Below, piece by piece: positions 47,784 to 59,922 of a stretch of 64,000 nucleotides of DNA. The notes beneath the pieces were generated by a model. That model saw only the letters and a list, made by a program, of their open reading frames with translations. It made no database searches and was not told where the DNA came from. This DNA comes from Daldinia sp. FL1419 (taxonomy: Eukaryota; Ascomycota; Sordariomycetes; Xylariales; Hypoxylaceae). The position numbers and the translations under genes are program-made. How positions within the stretch are numbered: the first letter of the stretch is position 1; each line of letters begins with the position of its first letter. The DNA is taken from positions 1 to 64,000 of the forward strand of contig MU623410.1 of assembly GCA_025201765.1 (NCBI GenBank). Reading direction: 5' to 3'.

Positions 47784-50700
47784 TTACATATAAGTGATAG
47801 GACCTGTTATAACCTTAGCTTTCGTAGTCACCTTACTACATAGAAACTTAACCAATAAATCCAACTCCTCTAATTTCCTCTCTCCAGACTTATCACTAAA
47901 ATCATGGTGCTCCTTACCAAAAACGGCCCATACAGGAAGGTATTTCTTGTCTAGCCATGAATCGCTTTCGATGTTGCTAAAGGCGGTTTCCATACCCTTA
48001 TAAAGCTTTAGAGCGTCAATGTACTGACTGTACTCTACAGCAGCACCCGCGCGCTTTTCGTGGTACGTCCGCATTATGGTAGCGCAGTAGATAATAAGCG
48101 AAGCCAGGCCAGCAGCTAGAGCGGTGGCTACAGATGACCCGTCGTGATACTTGACGATATTCGCTGACCGCGGGTCCACGGGGTCTGCAACCTTATTGCC
48201 CGGGAAGAAATAGCTGATCTGTTTCGTATCTTCCGAGTGCGGGTCTCGCTGGCCTTGTGCGAGGGCGGCGCCAATGCGGAAGATGGATTCTGGCGCCGCC
48301 CTGAATGGTAGCGAGTCCTTGCTTCCGGCTTGGATGTCGTCGCTTGCCGAACAGAATATAAGTATCTTAGCAGCCACTGCTGCCTTGACCGCCTCATCTA
48401 ATTGCCTTATAGCCCTATCGTTGTACGTCTCTTTTCTGCCTTTATCCTCGCTTCCAGTCTCGTTGGCGTAGACGCCCGTACCAGTGCTACCCCCTAGGGA
48501 GACTGCTAAGGACGACGTGAGTTTCTGATCCACAGTCCACGATATGGATATGATGTCGACCTGTTTATGTATGGCACCCCATATGGCATTTGCGGCGCTT
48601 TCGGCGAATATGGTGCGCTTTCCCTCGATAGACATACTATCTTTCAGCTTCATGACGTGCAAAGAGACGTAGGGGTTGATTCTTAGAATCATATTTGCCA
48701 TAACCGTCCCATGGCCACTGCTAGAGCTATGCCAGGGCCTTTCAGTCATACCGTCTCGTGGGTAATAGCTTAGGCCGGTAGCTGAAACGATACCATTGTA
48801 GCTTTCAAGCTTACTGAGGTCCACGCCGTCGTCGATGAGGGCTACCTATTGTGTGTTGCTGATGTATTAGAGGATTTATAGAAACTAGGGAGAATATAAA
48901 ATGCAAATAAGTTAGGAATGCAGATGCTAAGCTTACTTTAACCCTTTCGGGCTTCCGAGCTCTCATATTCTCAAGCTCTGAATGTATGTCTCTTAACGGG
49001 CGTCTGAACTCCTCCATTGTTTTGATCCATGCATGCTGTGCCTCTTCCTTTATGTTGCCTTCGGTTGAGTCGCTCGTTTCACTAGTATTGTCCAACTTGG
49101 TACGCAGAGTAGTCATCTGGTATTTTATCCTTATTGTGATCCTGTTGTCGGTATAGCGCCCGACGTCGATTTTGAATCGTTCCAGGGATTTTTCCATCCT
49201 GGAGATAGTCTCTAGGCCCTAGGTAAAACTTATCAGACGGATTACTTTCGGCGTCTCTTTCGCTCTAGTGCACTGCATACCACTGGGGTAGGGTTTGGGG
49301 TCTGGACGTAATTGGGGGGGGGGGGGGGGGGTTAGGAGATTAGCATACCGGAGCTACGTGAAGAGTGACTGACTGAAGCCTCTTATTGCCGGTGGTGAAT
49401 AATCTGGGGATTCCTTCTAAACAGCTCCAGGCCCTCAATATGGTCTGGTTGCCGCTCCAATATAAGTTGATATGTTCCACGGTAGATGCCGCGAACGCAA
49501 TCACGTCAATGCTCAAATCTGGTTTACGCCAATCCCTAAAAAGCAATTTCAGTATAATATGAGGAAGTATATATCTGGTGTTATTCGTATCTACCTCCTA
49601 TACAGAAGTTAATGATAGGCACGTACCATGTCTCAACTAGAATAGGTCGACTTTTCAAATTTCCCTCCAGGGAGTCTCTACCCTGGAGTGCCTTCTCAAT
49701 GGCGGCATCCGTATGGGACGGAGAATCACTGTCCTCAACGTGCAATCGCAGAATGTTCCTTACGCCGGCAGTATATAACTTATCAAACACTTCAATTAAT
49801 GAGCTGCGTCCCATGTAAGGATTCTCGGTCGTATTGCTCTTCCGTGCTAGCCCCTGGTTCATTGGATAACTTTTACCGATAGATTTCGGACTTGAATCAG
49901 TGCCTTCTTGGATGTGCAGGACGATTGGGAGATAGACATAGGCTAACGTGTCGTTGAAACCACCGACTAACATTCGGTCTATTAGCCGCGTGATCTTTTC
50001 AGCTTCTTTGCGCTTGAGTTCAGAAGCGTCGAAGTACAGGTTTCTATCTAGGAGCCGGTCAGTAATTACGCAATGTAATTAGGGCAGCGGTAAATAGAAT
50101 CGGGTATATTCTTAGATATAAATATATTAATGGCTCCATAGTACTCACCGGAAGCGTCCTTCCCGTATATCAATTCACGAGCTTCCAAATCGGAACGTGT
50201 CCGGATATAATGTAGGGTGAAGAATTCGATGAGAGTTTCTACCGACTTTAGAGGATTAACCCCCGACTTCTTTGGCCGGGACGGGGGTACCTGTGATGGT
50301 GCCGGCGATTTTGCCTGCTCGTTTAATAACTGCCCATCTATACTTATAGGGGCGGGAATGGACTTGGTGTCTAGTGGATTTATACTTGGCTGTATTGCGC
50401 TTGCAGCGCGACGGAGACCGAAGCCCTCCGGAGCACCATCCTTAGGCTCGAGCTTACTAGCCGTAGGCTTGCTTCTCAAGTCTGGCGGCGAGCTAATGAC
50501 TGCATGTTGAGGTTGTTTTGGCTTATCCCATAGGATAGCCATAGTCTCTTGTCCCTCCCTGAAGCCCGTGATATCTGCCCTGGTCGTTGGCTGTGCTTTA
50601 GGTGCCGTTATGTTTGCTCTCACTCTGCCCCCGGAAGTTCCTGTCTGGGGTAGCGGATACGGCTGGTTCATGGTGCCCGTGTGCTTGGCTTGCTTCCTGC

Positions 50701-51595
50701 TCTCTGATTCTATTCTAGTACGATTGTGGTAGAGAATAGGAGATTCACCCTTGTTATTAAGTGAACCATTAGTATTTCTCTTCATTAATTTGTCGGCCTT
50801 TAGCACCATATCCTGTAAAATATTCACGTATCTGTCGCCTCTGCCGTAACACTGCTGGAAGTGCATCGCGTAGTGAAGAGGGGTGTTGCCGTCCTTGTCT
50901 TTAGCTGCAAGTGTTTCCGGCTTTGCAAAGGGGATGAACTTTTCAGCCCTAAGAACTGCGGCCTTTCTTACTTCGTTTATATCTAATTTGTTCTTCCCAG
51001 ATGAATTTCTTAGTAGTATGGTAACACTTGGCATCACATATATATTGTGTATGCAGTTCCTCTTATCATTGTCTGAGACGTGGAGAAGGTCGGGAAATGT
51101 CTCGGGCGAGCATCTCATAACACAGTCGATAAATCCATCGCCTTCCGACTCTATGGCGACCTTTAGGAAAGGTTCTTCCATAGTTGTACCACCCGGTTGG
51201 GGACCATAGAGGCTCTTATCTCTGTGTTCAAGAAGATATCTAATGACAGTCCGGCAGACCACTGCGGGATAATTCGAGTATTTCTCTTTCCAGTACAACG
51301 CTATGAGGTGAAGCGCAGTTGGTGCGTGTTTATAATGTCGGCTGTCGGTTTCAGTAAGACTAACCTTCTTGTACCCTTCGAGAATTGGAATGTCCGAGTT
51401 TCCTGAAGTTTCATCCCATCGTCGCTCTCCTTGCTTGAGACTATCCATAACCTTTTGGCACTGATCTGCTAGCTGTAGCCCTTCCCAAACGTCCTGTTCG
51501 CTTGATTTAGTTCCCTGTACCGGACTGTCGTAATAGGGAACCTCTTCCTCCTCGAACTTAATATCCTGATCCTCCTCGGTATCTGAGAGGGCCAT
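47784..51595 (-). CDS. Ankyrin-like / subtilisin-like (peptidase S8) protein, probable NLR-type effector or partner
   Basis: Inferred exons: complement(47784..48845, 48937..49218, 49349..49535, 49627..50047, 50149..51595), 1132 aa, all phases consistent. Start ATG 51595; the N-terminus is acidic with no signal peptide, so a cytosolic protein. Residues about 90-280 contain ankyrin-like units (APTALHLIALYW, then DGNTPLHYAMHFQQC); a disordered Pro/Ser linker follows to about 480, then a mixed region with two short exons and a charged coiled-coil-like helix before the protease. The S8 triad is present: Asp about 784 in VALIDDGVD (across the last join), His about 824 in SSGHGTVMANM, Ser about 1017 in HDGSSVATALAAG. 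The oxyanion Asn region reads ILIFCSASDD instead of a GN motif. Cytosolic S8 domains occur as effector parts of fungal NLR-like proteins. Its neighbour is a NACHT/ankyrin gene. No TM, no propeptide seen. Confidence 0.85.
49314..49331. repeat. G18 homopolymer inside an intron
   Basis: Eighteen G in a row on plus, so a C18 tract in the transcript of the subtilase-type gene, within its third intron (49219-49348) and about 17 bases after the donor. Length may be unstable or misassembled. Confidence 0.9.
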
Positions 51596-52330
51596 TATAT
51601 TTATAGGTACCTGTTAAGCCAGTGATTTCAAATCAACTATGATTTTGAATTCGAATATGATATCTTATTATATATAATGACAGGTTACTTTCATACGTAG
51701 AACATGAATTGTTTTGGTCCTGGGACCCCAAGCATTTAGACCAGTATCGTGGTCACGGGGAAATACAGCCCCTACTGGATAGTTGCTTATATGATTTTCG
51801 GATATTGGAAATGAAGTTGACTGGAAGTTGAGGGTTTCTCCAGCTAGCCGCGAGGGAATAAGGTCATAACTTCTTATACCTCTCTGACCTAGTTTATTAC
51901 TTTAGCTCCCTCTTACTCACGCGTTTTGGCACCTGGAAAGGGAAAAAAAAAAACAAGAGGCATCAGGGAAAGGAAGAGGGAAGTACCTTTAAGATGTGTA
52001 AGACACGCCAAATTCTTATGACAAGACAAGGGACTATTGGGGGCTAAATATAAAAGTACACAGTGCGAAAACAGCAATAACCAACCCCGATGCTTCCCTC
52101 CACGAGTGGGGGATTATGCTGATAATTCGTCTCTTTGAACTTGGTTTACATTCTTTTTTTTTCTCTTTTTTTCCCGAGCAATCATGAACTGTATGACGGG
52201 TCAGGTATTGCGAGAAGAATATGGTTCGTGTTATATATCTTGTTTCAATCTATGCTTATATCCCTATAAGGTATTACCTACGATCTCTGGATTCCCAATG
52301 CGTACTATGTAGTAATGCCTTCAATGTTGA
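51596..52330. other. Intergenic, promoter of the subtilase-type gene
   Basis: About 735 bases between two minus-strand genes. It has an AT-rich stretch (TATTATATATAATG at about 51667), a short A-run at about 51941 and a T-rich tract at about 52153-52173. No gene seen. Confidence 0.5.
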
Positions 52331-53385
52331 TCATATAGCTACCTTAGGCTCTATCTTATTAATTACAACTTCATCTGCCTTCGAGACCTTGATAGCGTTC
52401 GCGAATGTTCTCTGGAACGTACAATCCCATAACTCTTCAAGAGCGACAGAATCTAAGTTCCATCTGTCTATCCCAATTAAACCTTCTAGCGTATTGTATG
52501 GTTCGTAGCTTGGGTCGAAGACGATAGGGTCATCAGGTGTTCTGGACGATATTAGAGAGCCAATCCACGCCTTAAAACTAGGCTTTGCCTCAATCTGCGG
52601 AATACATTCAAATTCTTCGTCGTCGTTTCGTTCTAAAAGGATACAGGTTCGGAAGAGTGCCACAATCCCACTATTTTGAGAGTCATTCTCTTTCAAAGAC
52701 CAGTGGGCTTCGAAGTGATTCCCCCAATCATCAAAAGGCATATCGCCCGTAATCTCAGCAGCGTGGGCCGTTGTTTTCTCAATTGATTTCTCAAAACCAA
52801 GTTTCCCTTCAACGTTAAGCGCGACACCTCCACCAACAGAACCATCTGCGAAAAGTTTATGCGTTTCCGTTTGTGAAGTCTGCATCATGACATGTTTTGC
52901 AAACGGTGCCACCTTTCGTACTGTCGGCCAACTATTATTCTGTACCCCTTTCTTTGGCTTGAACTCGAGATGGATATTGGCCTCCTTGATGCGTGTTGAT
53001 CGGTACGAGAAGAAACTGAAGTCGTAGATGAGGAGCGTCGCGGGCTTGTTATGAACATCGTCAAGAGTCCCATGGATGATGGTTTTCGCTGTACAGCTGA
53101 CGCGAAACGCGGGACGCTTTCTTGATCCAGAACTGAATGTGGACACTTCTTTGCGTTGCTTCTGACCAGGAGTGTTGCGAACGTGAAAGCCTTACGGTTG
53201 ATTGATTTTAGTTTCGTTCTGTCTGCTATAAAGAACAGGAACGTATCAGACTTACCCCCCGACTGGCCTTCAATCTGGAGCCCGAGTTCAAAATAGGTAG
53301 GATCCTCTGTACCTGACGCCTGTTCCCTATCACTTTCGCTTTCCCCCTCGTTTAACCAGAGTTCAGAGTCGTCGAGGCCATCCAT
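52331..53385 (-). CDS. Unrecognised protein in NLR-type locus, predicted beta-rich
   Basis: Inferred exons: complement(52331..53190, 53256..53385), 329 aa, phase consistent; the join gives a run that includes VRNTPGQKQRKEVSTF. I do not recognise the family. The first 45 residues are acidic and low-complexity (MDGLDDSELWLNEGESESD); the body alternates charged and hydrophobic residues in strand-like fashion (TLLIYDFSFFSYRSTRIKEA, HLEFKPKKG), with a Gly-rich patch (GSVGGGVALNVEGKLGFE) and a Trp motif (HFEAHWSLKEND). No signal peptide or TM. The acceptor CGTAAG is non-ideal; a shorter alternative 42 bases downstream (CAAAG) also keeps phase. It is transcribed away from the NACHT/ankyrin gene, which starts 576 bases away, so the two may share a promoter. 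A role with its neighbours is inferred from position only. Confidence 0.7.
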
Positions 53386-53961
53386 GGAGAAATTTAACGA
53401 AAATAAAATCAAATCTCTAGGAAATTGGCTGGTCGGATAGGAAATGGAATAAAAAAGCTTGAGTGAAGCTCGGAACCGCTGAAAATGGTAACATGTTGAG
53501 CTACCTATACGAAGAGGCAAGAAGTAGGTAGGTAAGCTTGCTGTTAATACCTTTGGGCGCGGAGGTACCTGATGCACTGAAATTATATATCCGCACTGTA
53601 CGAAAAATGAGCTATCAATTTGTATCGTGAGCATGAATTGACGATGACCACGACCAACCAGTAGGACAAGATGATTCCCGCTAGACCTACCAAGTCGCAA
53701 GTGTAACCCCATCTCTCTGACTGAGTCCGTAGTAAGTAGTTGTAAGCGACATGTTCGCAAGATCAACCACTTTTTGGGTAGTCTCCGCGGGTAGTATGAT
53801 GTTCAGCCTGCTGCCAAAGCCTGCTTCATGCAGATCGACCCTGACGGTGTACATTCTAAGTTTCTTCAAAGGCCACCCCCGCTCCCCCGAAACAATATAT
53901 TCGCCTCCCCCGTGGAAGAACCGCGAACATGGCCCTTTAATAACGTAGTTGTCTGATAAAG
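53386..53961. promoter_or_regulatory. Shared divergent promoter region
   Basis: A 576-base gap between the start codons of the minus-strand unrecognised gene and the plus-strand NACHT/ankyrin gene. It holds GTAGGTAGGTAAG at about 53526 and AATTATATATCCG at about 53581 (TATA-like). Open frames on both strands here are short and motif-free. Divergent control of the two genes is an inference from geometry. Confidence 0.4.
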
Positions 53962-56900
53962 ATGACCGAGCCTGAAAATACCAAGATAGCTTCTCCCCTG
54001 GGAACGCTCCCAGAGGAGGGCAGCTTATCAATCCAGTGAGTACCTTGCAAAGGACATACCGGTGGAATATTAGTCTATATAGTTCTGGGGTTAAGACATA
54101 ACATCAAGTTCTCACTAACGTTATTATATAGCATGGTGCATGTTACGGCCCTAAGCCCTGAGGGCGACCTTCATGCACTAGAGAGCCTTTTCCCTAGTGA
54201 TCTGATAAAGGAGAAAGAAAAAATAGTATTGCGATTGGAAGTTTCTGGCTTGCTAGCCGGTGATCTAACTCTAGTTTCAATAGAGCAGCAGGCGATTCAT
54301 CTTCTCCATGAATTAGCAGCTTTAAGGGAACGCCAGAAGACTCCAGTCAGTAAGCCCAAACTGGGATGAGAGTAATGAGGAGTGGCACATATTAACTAAT
54401 CACCTTGAGAAAGACGAGACGCATCGTATTTATCGCCTATGATCTCGGGGCCGTAGTTGTCAAGACGGTAATTATCTCAATATTCTTGTATAAGCTGCAC
54501 CCGCTGAAGTTTTATGAAAATTACCAGGCTCTTTCACTGGCTGCAAGGCGCGGGACAGAGTTCCCTGGAATACTTGCCGATACCTCTCGGGTTGTAAGTT
54601 GCCCTTCATCCCGGATACCAAATACGCGGGTTTTCAATTTGCGAGGTTATTCAAATGGATTGGCACTCTGTCTGTAACTGGAGTTTGATGATACCGGCAC
54701 CGGTTTCTATTCTAACGGCTTCTCCCTTCCCTAGGTATTTCTAGGATGTCCACAGCGCAGTAGAGATATCCAATCCCTAGAGTTGAAGCTTTTAGACCTC
54801 TTCCTCAACGATAAGAAGACCGACGCTTGGTTTCAACTGTGTACTGTACCGTCTATTCGGGAGCTCGCCAAAATAATTTTAGAGACAACCGGAGAGTTCA
54901 TCAACTCCAAGATTACTCTACGCAGCCAGATTATTAGCCTTTACGCAAACAAAGATAAACCCGGACGTGTATCTACGGTAAGAGCCAATTGCTCATTAGC
55001 ATCCAGGAGGTATATTCTAATACACTCAAAGATCTTTGACCGCTTCACCGCGACGTTGGGTGTGCCAGCGGAAATACCGGTCCAAGAAGAAAAACCGGAA
55101 AAGGAATCAGACGCGCAATTTTCGCCTCTACTCAAGAAAATATTAAATACACCTTGGTGTATGTATTATTATACTTATTTCAAATCTTCATCGTTTATAA
55201 ACAAGCTGATGAGTGGCCTCAGACTGGGTCCGTCACCCATCATGGATTCCAATGGAAGAGGCACTCCTTTCCCTATCGTCTCCGCATCACCAATCCCGGT
55301 TGGAGCCGCCACCGCCTCCCTTTCCCGTTGTAATCGACCCAGTACACATGAAATGGGCCACCACTTTGGACGTGCAATTTCTCTATATTTACGGAGATTC
55401 ATATCGCGAACCCCATGATATAGCAGATCAAATCTTTCTCGCATGGCAAGCAAGACTACGAGACAAGGGGGACTATTATAACAAGGATCTCTCTTTTACA
55501 TTTGAGTCCACCGATCCTCTTCGAAACTCTATTCCACCTATGCTAGCCAGCTTCTTCATCCAGTCAATATCCCAGAGAAACACCGAATCCCTTACCGAGG
55601 AATATAATGTTTTCCAAGACCAGTTTCTTTTTAGAGGCGGCTGGTCAGACCAATCTTGCCTTAATATCCTTGAATGCATTAGACACACTATGTTTGGACC
55701 AGACACGCTTTTGCTCTTGCACGACTTCGACGAATGTCGCGAAGACAGCCGAGCAACGTTTATGAAATATATCAAGCAGCTTGCTGATCGGAGTGAGGAA
55801 GCCCTTAGGATTTTGGTTACATCAAGGAGACCCAAGGCGCTTTTACAAGAACTTAAACAGTGGCAAACTTTGAACGCTGATGAGTTAACCACAAAAGCGA
55901 ATACACAAGAGAAAGTTGATGGACCGGAGGAGGCTATTATGAAAACTTATAATAGTAGTGATAATACAGCTGAGTATTTGACGCATCTCTGTCCAAGCCA
56001 ATGCCAAAAGGTTCGGATTAAAGAGAGTCTAGGGAGGCTTGCACCGATGAACGGTGCTAGCCTTCACACGGCCCTCAAACTCCTCCAGGAGCATACTGGA
56101 TGGCCCAAGAATCCGTCGCTTGGGTCCTTGACTAGATTTACAAGCCTCCTAAATCAAGTCACCCCTGAAGACACGTCTCAGCATGTTCTCGATAGAATAC
56201 TCCGATCGCATTCAGAAAGGGGGGGCATCTGCTGGGCCTTAGCTTGGCTCTTATACGGCTATCGCCCGTTGAGCCTTTCGGAGCTTGTAACCATAGTTCG
56301 GCATCGCTATCAACGAAAGAATGAACCGGTATCCGCAGTAGAAACGCGCCGTCAGCTAAATTCGTGGTTCCACGGGCTGGTAGAGTTCGATTGTGGCCGC
56401 GCCACTATAAAGAGCGAGATTCGGAACCTCCTTACAGACGACACAGAAGCCAATAAGTATATTTGGAACGAGGTAGGAATAGCCGCGCATCGAGAAATGG
56501 CGGAGTTCTGTATTGAATATATCACATTGGATAGCACGCAAGTTTTCCTTCGAATCATTCTCCAAGAATACGAATCACGAGCTGACCAGCAACGACACCA
56601 ACCCGCTCCCCCAATGATCTCGGACGGCGAAGAAGTAGCATTCTACGCTGTACAAGCATTGCCATACCATTTATCGAAGTGTCCCAGCGGCTACTCGTCC
56701 AAAGGCCTTCAGTCAATCCTTGAGAATCCGACTACACCATCATTCGTGTTATGGATCAAGGCGTACTGGGCCATGAGCAACCCCTTCTCTCGCCCCCGCG
56801 AACCACATCAATCTGTTCTCCCCATTCTTGCTAGCATTGGAAGGCTTTCTACGGAGGTAATGCAGAACTCCGATGAAGCTTCGCGTAGTCAATGCCTTAT

Positions 56901-59900
56901 CTCGGCTGCAGGGAGCAAGAAGAGTAATATGGTGGAAATGCTACTCCGACAAGGGAAACCGTCAATGGATGTCATCACGAAGGCCTTGATTGCAGCTATC
57001 ATGACTGGGGATGAGGCTATGGCATTACGGATAGCAGAACTGGGTGTGCACCCACTACATTCAAGTGATAGTGGCTCTGATGTTACTTGCTGGCCTCAGC
57101 AACCGATCTGGGCTGCGACATGGCTCGATATGGGCAAGCTGCTGAGTATTTTACTCAAAAGCGATGTAGGCGCTGACCTCCAACCTAACGCCGAGAAACA
57201 AGAGATGAAGCTTTTTCGCCGCCCGCTTCAGATTGCTTCTTTTCTAGGTAATTCTTCCGCTGCACAGGTCCTTCTCGAGCATATAGCACCGGGAGAGGAC
57301 TTATTTAGCTACATCGAAGCTGCAGCCGGGCATGGCCACGCTGAAGTTTTGCGACAACTCCTTAAAAAGAATCATCCACTCACTTTTTCTTCGAAGCAAA
57401 TGGAAAAGGCTCTTTTCTTAGCGGCTTCTGAGGGTTATTCAGAGGCTGTTACTATCCTTAAATCCCACAGTAATGTGAGCAACGCCAGGACCAAGCCCGA
57501 GTCCGAGCCCGAGGCTAACGATGCTGACACTAAAATGACACCTCTGATGGTTGCATGTCGAGCAGGCTTCATAAAAACTATTAAGGCTATATGGACAGAT
57601 GATTCTGACCCTAACAGTTATGGTCCAGGTATTACGGGTACGCCCTTGCGAGATGCCACTATCGTGAGTGCTAACGTCGAGTGTGTCCGCTACATCCTCC
57701 AGAAGGGCGGCAACCCCAATCATGAACGCATCCAGCCACCGCTAGCCTTCCAGCTCATGGGCGTAGATAGGGATACTGATATGATAATGAGTATCGGCGA
57801 TGTTCTCCTTTCTTGTTCTCCGCCCATGGATCTCGCAGGTTCGGAGGGGGAATATAACACGACGCCCCTCATGAGAGCTTCCTATCGCAAGCGACTGCCC
57901 CTTGTGCAATGGCTACTCCAAAACCGTGCTGGCCCCCACGCTGTTGACAATAACAACCACGGGGCCTTGTATTATGCTCTTATAGCTGGCGATAATGCCG
58001 CTGTAGTTCAGGAGCTCCTGACCCACAAGCCGAAGCTAGATATCATAGAAGAAGAGACTGGTACGACGCTCCTTGGATTTGCGATTAAAGACCCACCGGT
58101 TGTCAAGCTCCTCCTCGAAGCTGGCGCTGACCCTGATTTCACCTCTACATCAGGGTTGAGCCTCATCAACTACGCCACCGCCTTGGGCATGTCTGAAGTG
58201 GTCAAAATACTCATAGACCAAAAGGCCAACATCAACCATCGAGACAAGCATGGTTGGTCTCCTATCTGCAACGCCGTTGGTTACATCCGCGATGCTAGTC
58301 TAGTCCGTATTCTCGCCGACGCTGGCGCCAATCTACGCGACACCGTCGGTGGCTGGAGCCTCATACACTTTACGCTCACCGATAAATCCACCGATATTCT
58401 TAAAATCTTACTCGAATTCGGCAAGTCGATTGATTTAAACCAGCGTAATGGAAGCAACGAGACCCCGCTTCTTGCTGCGGGAAACGACGCAAATATTGAG
58501 TGTTTAAAGCTCCTCGTAAAGGCCGGTGCGAACATTAACGCCCAAAACAATGACGGGGATGCGCCTCTAAGTATCGCGATATGGCGTGGCATGCCCGAGT
58601 ATTTCAACTTGCTCTTGTCTCAAGACGACATAGATGTAAATATTTATTCCGAACGCTGGGGTAGCCCCCTCCACGTCGCCTGTCGCAGTACCCAGGTCGA
58701 CAGCGTGAGCGCCCTCATCCGCCATAACATAGATGTCAATTTATTCAAACCCGGGTTTTTTGGTACACCTCTCACGGACGGGATGGTTCCGGATACTGGT
58801 ACGCGCAGCGAGGACATAGCGAAGGTAGACCAGATTGCGCATATCCTAGTTCAGCATGGCGCGGATGTTAAGATAATGTGTAAAGGCAATACGTTCTACA
58901 CAGCTATTTCAGCCGCCGCGTTCGCAGCCGGAGTCAGCACTATAAATTTCCTTCTCGACGAAGGCGCATCCTCCAGCCTGGCTGACATAGACTCCGGCCG
59001 CCTGCCGATTCATTTCGCCGCAGCAAATGGTATAGAAAATTTCGAAGCAATCTTACTTGCCTACCGAGGGGATATGATGGCAACCGATCGTGTAGGGAAA
59101 AATTGCCTTCACTGGGCGGCCCAATTCGGTAACTTGCAGACGGTGAAATTTATATTATCCAAAGTAAGCAGCACGACGATAGAGGCGTGCGTGAATTATG
59201 CCGATAGCGATGGATGGACACCTTTGTGCTGGGCTACGCGACCTTTTGAAGAAGGATGGGGAGACGGGTTGAGATCAGAGAAGAAGGATTTTGTCGGAGT
59301 CGTCCGGAGCCTCCTTGAAAACGGGGCCAGACGAGATGTGAAATGCCAGTGGGGCAAGGGGGACACCGCAGAGACTCTCACGCCGCTGGAGATCGCGCAG
59401 CGATGTGATGCGGGAGACGAAATTATCGACATGCTCAAACAGGGGCTTGAAGGAAGCGGATCGGAACTAGAGAACAACGGAGATGATACTGCCCCGGTGC
59501 AGAAATACAATATCAGGCTCGTTTGCTTCGTATGCCTAGGTGTAAGCTTCCCCTGAACACCCTGGGCCATTCTAACTACATTCCCAACTTCAAATATACA
59601 ACTAACCAAACCCCAGCCTGTCTTCGGCCGCGTATATAAATGCTCTGATTGTATCAGCTACATTATGTGCACGAAATGTTGCGTCAACGCGGAAATCTTC
59701 CACAGTAGGCAAATAGTAGATGACAATAAACAACACGTATTCGGGCTCGATCCCGACCGGAAGGAGTACCAAGATTCCCCACCGTCGCCGGCCCCGAGCG
59801 CGAAGGATACTCCGTCCCAGGAAAGCGCCGACAAGGCAAATGGGGAAAACGCTACCCCCGAAACGGAGAATAACGATACTGGCTTTAATACTGAGGACAT

Positions 59901-59922
59901 CGAGCTCGACGATGATGCTTGA
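53962..59922 (+). CDS. NLR-like (STAND) protein: hydrolase-like N-terminus, NACHT-like core, ankyrin array, ZZ zinc finger
   Basis: Inferred exons: 53962..54035, 54132..54345, 54414..54467, 54528..54593, 54735..54977, 55032..55158, 55223..59541, 59617..59922; 1800 aa, phases consistent (start of exon 7 could be 55214). N-terminal domain like fungal SesB-type alpha/beta hydrolases (RRIVFIAYDLGAVVVKTA, then GILADTSRVVFLGCPQRSRD); the usual GHSLGG nucleophile elbow reads AYDLGA, so the Ser is replaced by Asp106. The core resembles NACHT NTPases: a strand-loop DVQFLYIYGDSYREPHDI at about 305-325 sits where the P-loop should be but has no GK[ST], while LLLLHDFDEC at about 422-431 keeps the Walker B pattern. 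Residues about 800-1660 form ankyrin repeats (for example TPLMVACRAGFIKTI, LHWAAQFGNLQTVKFIL). The C-terminus has a ZZ finger (CFVCLGPVFGRVYKCSDC, then CTKCC) and an acidic tail. A sensor role is inferred. Confidence 0.85.

Noticed and set aside
55476..55892. 138-codon minus-strand frame
   Set aside because: Antisense to the NACHT-like core of the large plus-strand gene.
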